From NCBI GenBank assembly GCA_041689995.1, contig JBDNFD010000097.1, forward strand, positions 1-13,233: a stretch of DNA of 13,233 bases. The letters run 5' to 3'. The notes beneath the pieces were generated by a model. The model had not been told where the DNA came from. It did not search any database and was given only the letters and a program-made list of their open reading frames with translations. The DNA is from DASSWG01 sp041689995. Its GTDB lineage: Bacteria > Bacteroidota > Bacteroidia > Flavobacteriales > Flavobacteriaceae. The stretch's first letter is position 1. Each line of letters begins with the position of its first letter. Positions 13,232-13,233 of this stretch are shown here, one piece after another. The translations under genes were made by a program, and so were the position numbers.

Positions 13232-13233
13232 AA

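Larger units (their letters stand above)
13095..13233 (-). mobile_element. Group II intron, 3' end (domains V and VI), cut by the window edge
   Basis: Domain V (13187 to 13154, minus) is textbook: 34 nt, beginning GAGCCGTG paired with CACGGTTC (8 bp), a two-base AG bulge on the 3' side, a 6-bp upper stem, and a GAGA (GNRA) loop; the AGC catalytic triad is present. Domain VI follows (AGGC pairs with GTCT, GAG with CTC, GGGG with CCCC) with a bulged branch-point A at 13101, the seventh base from the 3' end. The intron ends ...CTCGAT, fitting the conserved AY end, which puts the last intron base at 13095. The 5' part, including any reverse-transcriptase gene, lies beyond the right edge. Splicing would join an unseen 5' exon to the leader of the DUF6090 gene. 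Confidence 0.88.

Overview
The window looks like a chromosomal segment of a marine or soil flavobacterium (Bacteroidota, Flavobacteriia). The evidence is a giant secreted protein with a type IX secretion (T9SS) type B sorting domain, signal peptides ending in SFSQ, GFAQ or LYAQ, TAnnTTTG-type promoter boxes, a DUF6090 protein and generally AT-rich DNA. No species can be named from sequence alone.

Left part (1-1345): a small lipoprotein gene (190-873) carries two copies of an identically spaced six-cysteine motif and ends in a hairpin and a terminator. Behind it lies an orphan 68-codon piece (984-1190) that reads like the C-terminus of the transcription-repair coupling factor Mfd, so this junction looks rearranged.

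Centre (1346-10234): a 1362-residue secreted multidomain protein (choice-of-anchor L domain, Ig-like modules, eight ~72-residue repeats, T9SS type B C-terminal domain) runs rightward. It converges, with a gap of only 12 bases, on a leftward two-gene operon. That operon encodes a 1006-residue periplasmic TPR protein and a 570-residue TonB-receptor-like outer-membrane barrel with no recognisable plug domain. These genes look like stable chromosome; the operon pair probably forms one envelope assembly or transport module (inference).

Right part (10235-13233): markedly AT-rich accessory DNA. After a gene-poor stretch with coding scraps come small genes all on the minus strand: a 60-residue two-helix membrane protein preceded by a cysteine-containing hydrophobic peptide frame without a normal start, a RelE/ParE-type toxin-antitoxin pair, and a DUF6090 membrane protein. 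Two of these units end within about 10 bases of related sequences containing GGTTGYGCAACRGTTACC, and a shortened relative of that repeat sits upstream of DUF6090. A second repeat (TTTATGTATATGAG) also occurs twice. This gives a cassette-like layout. At the right edge is the 3' end of a group II intron on the minus strand, with a complete domain V and domain VI. It is inserted next to the repeat copy, 41 bases upstream of the DUF6090 start. The most noteworthy observations are this repeat-separated cassette array with its intron, and the peptide plus membrane-protein pair.
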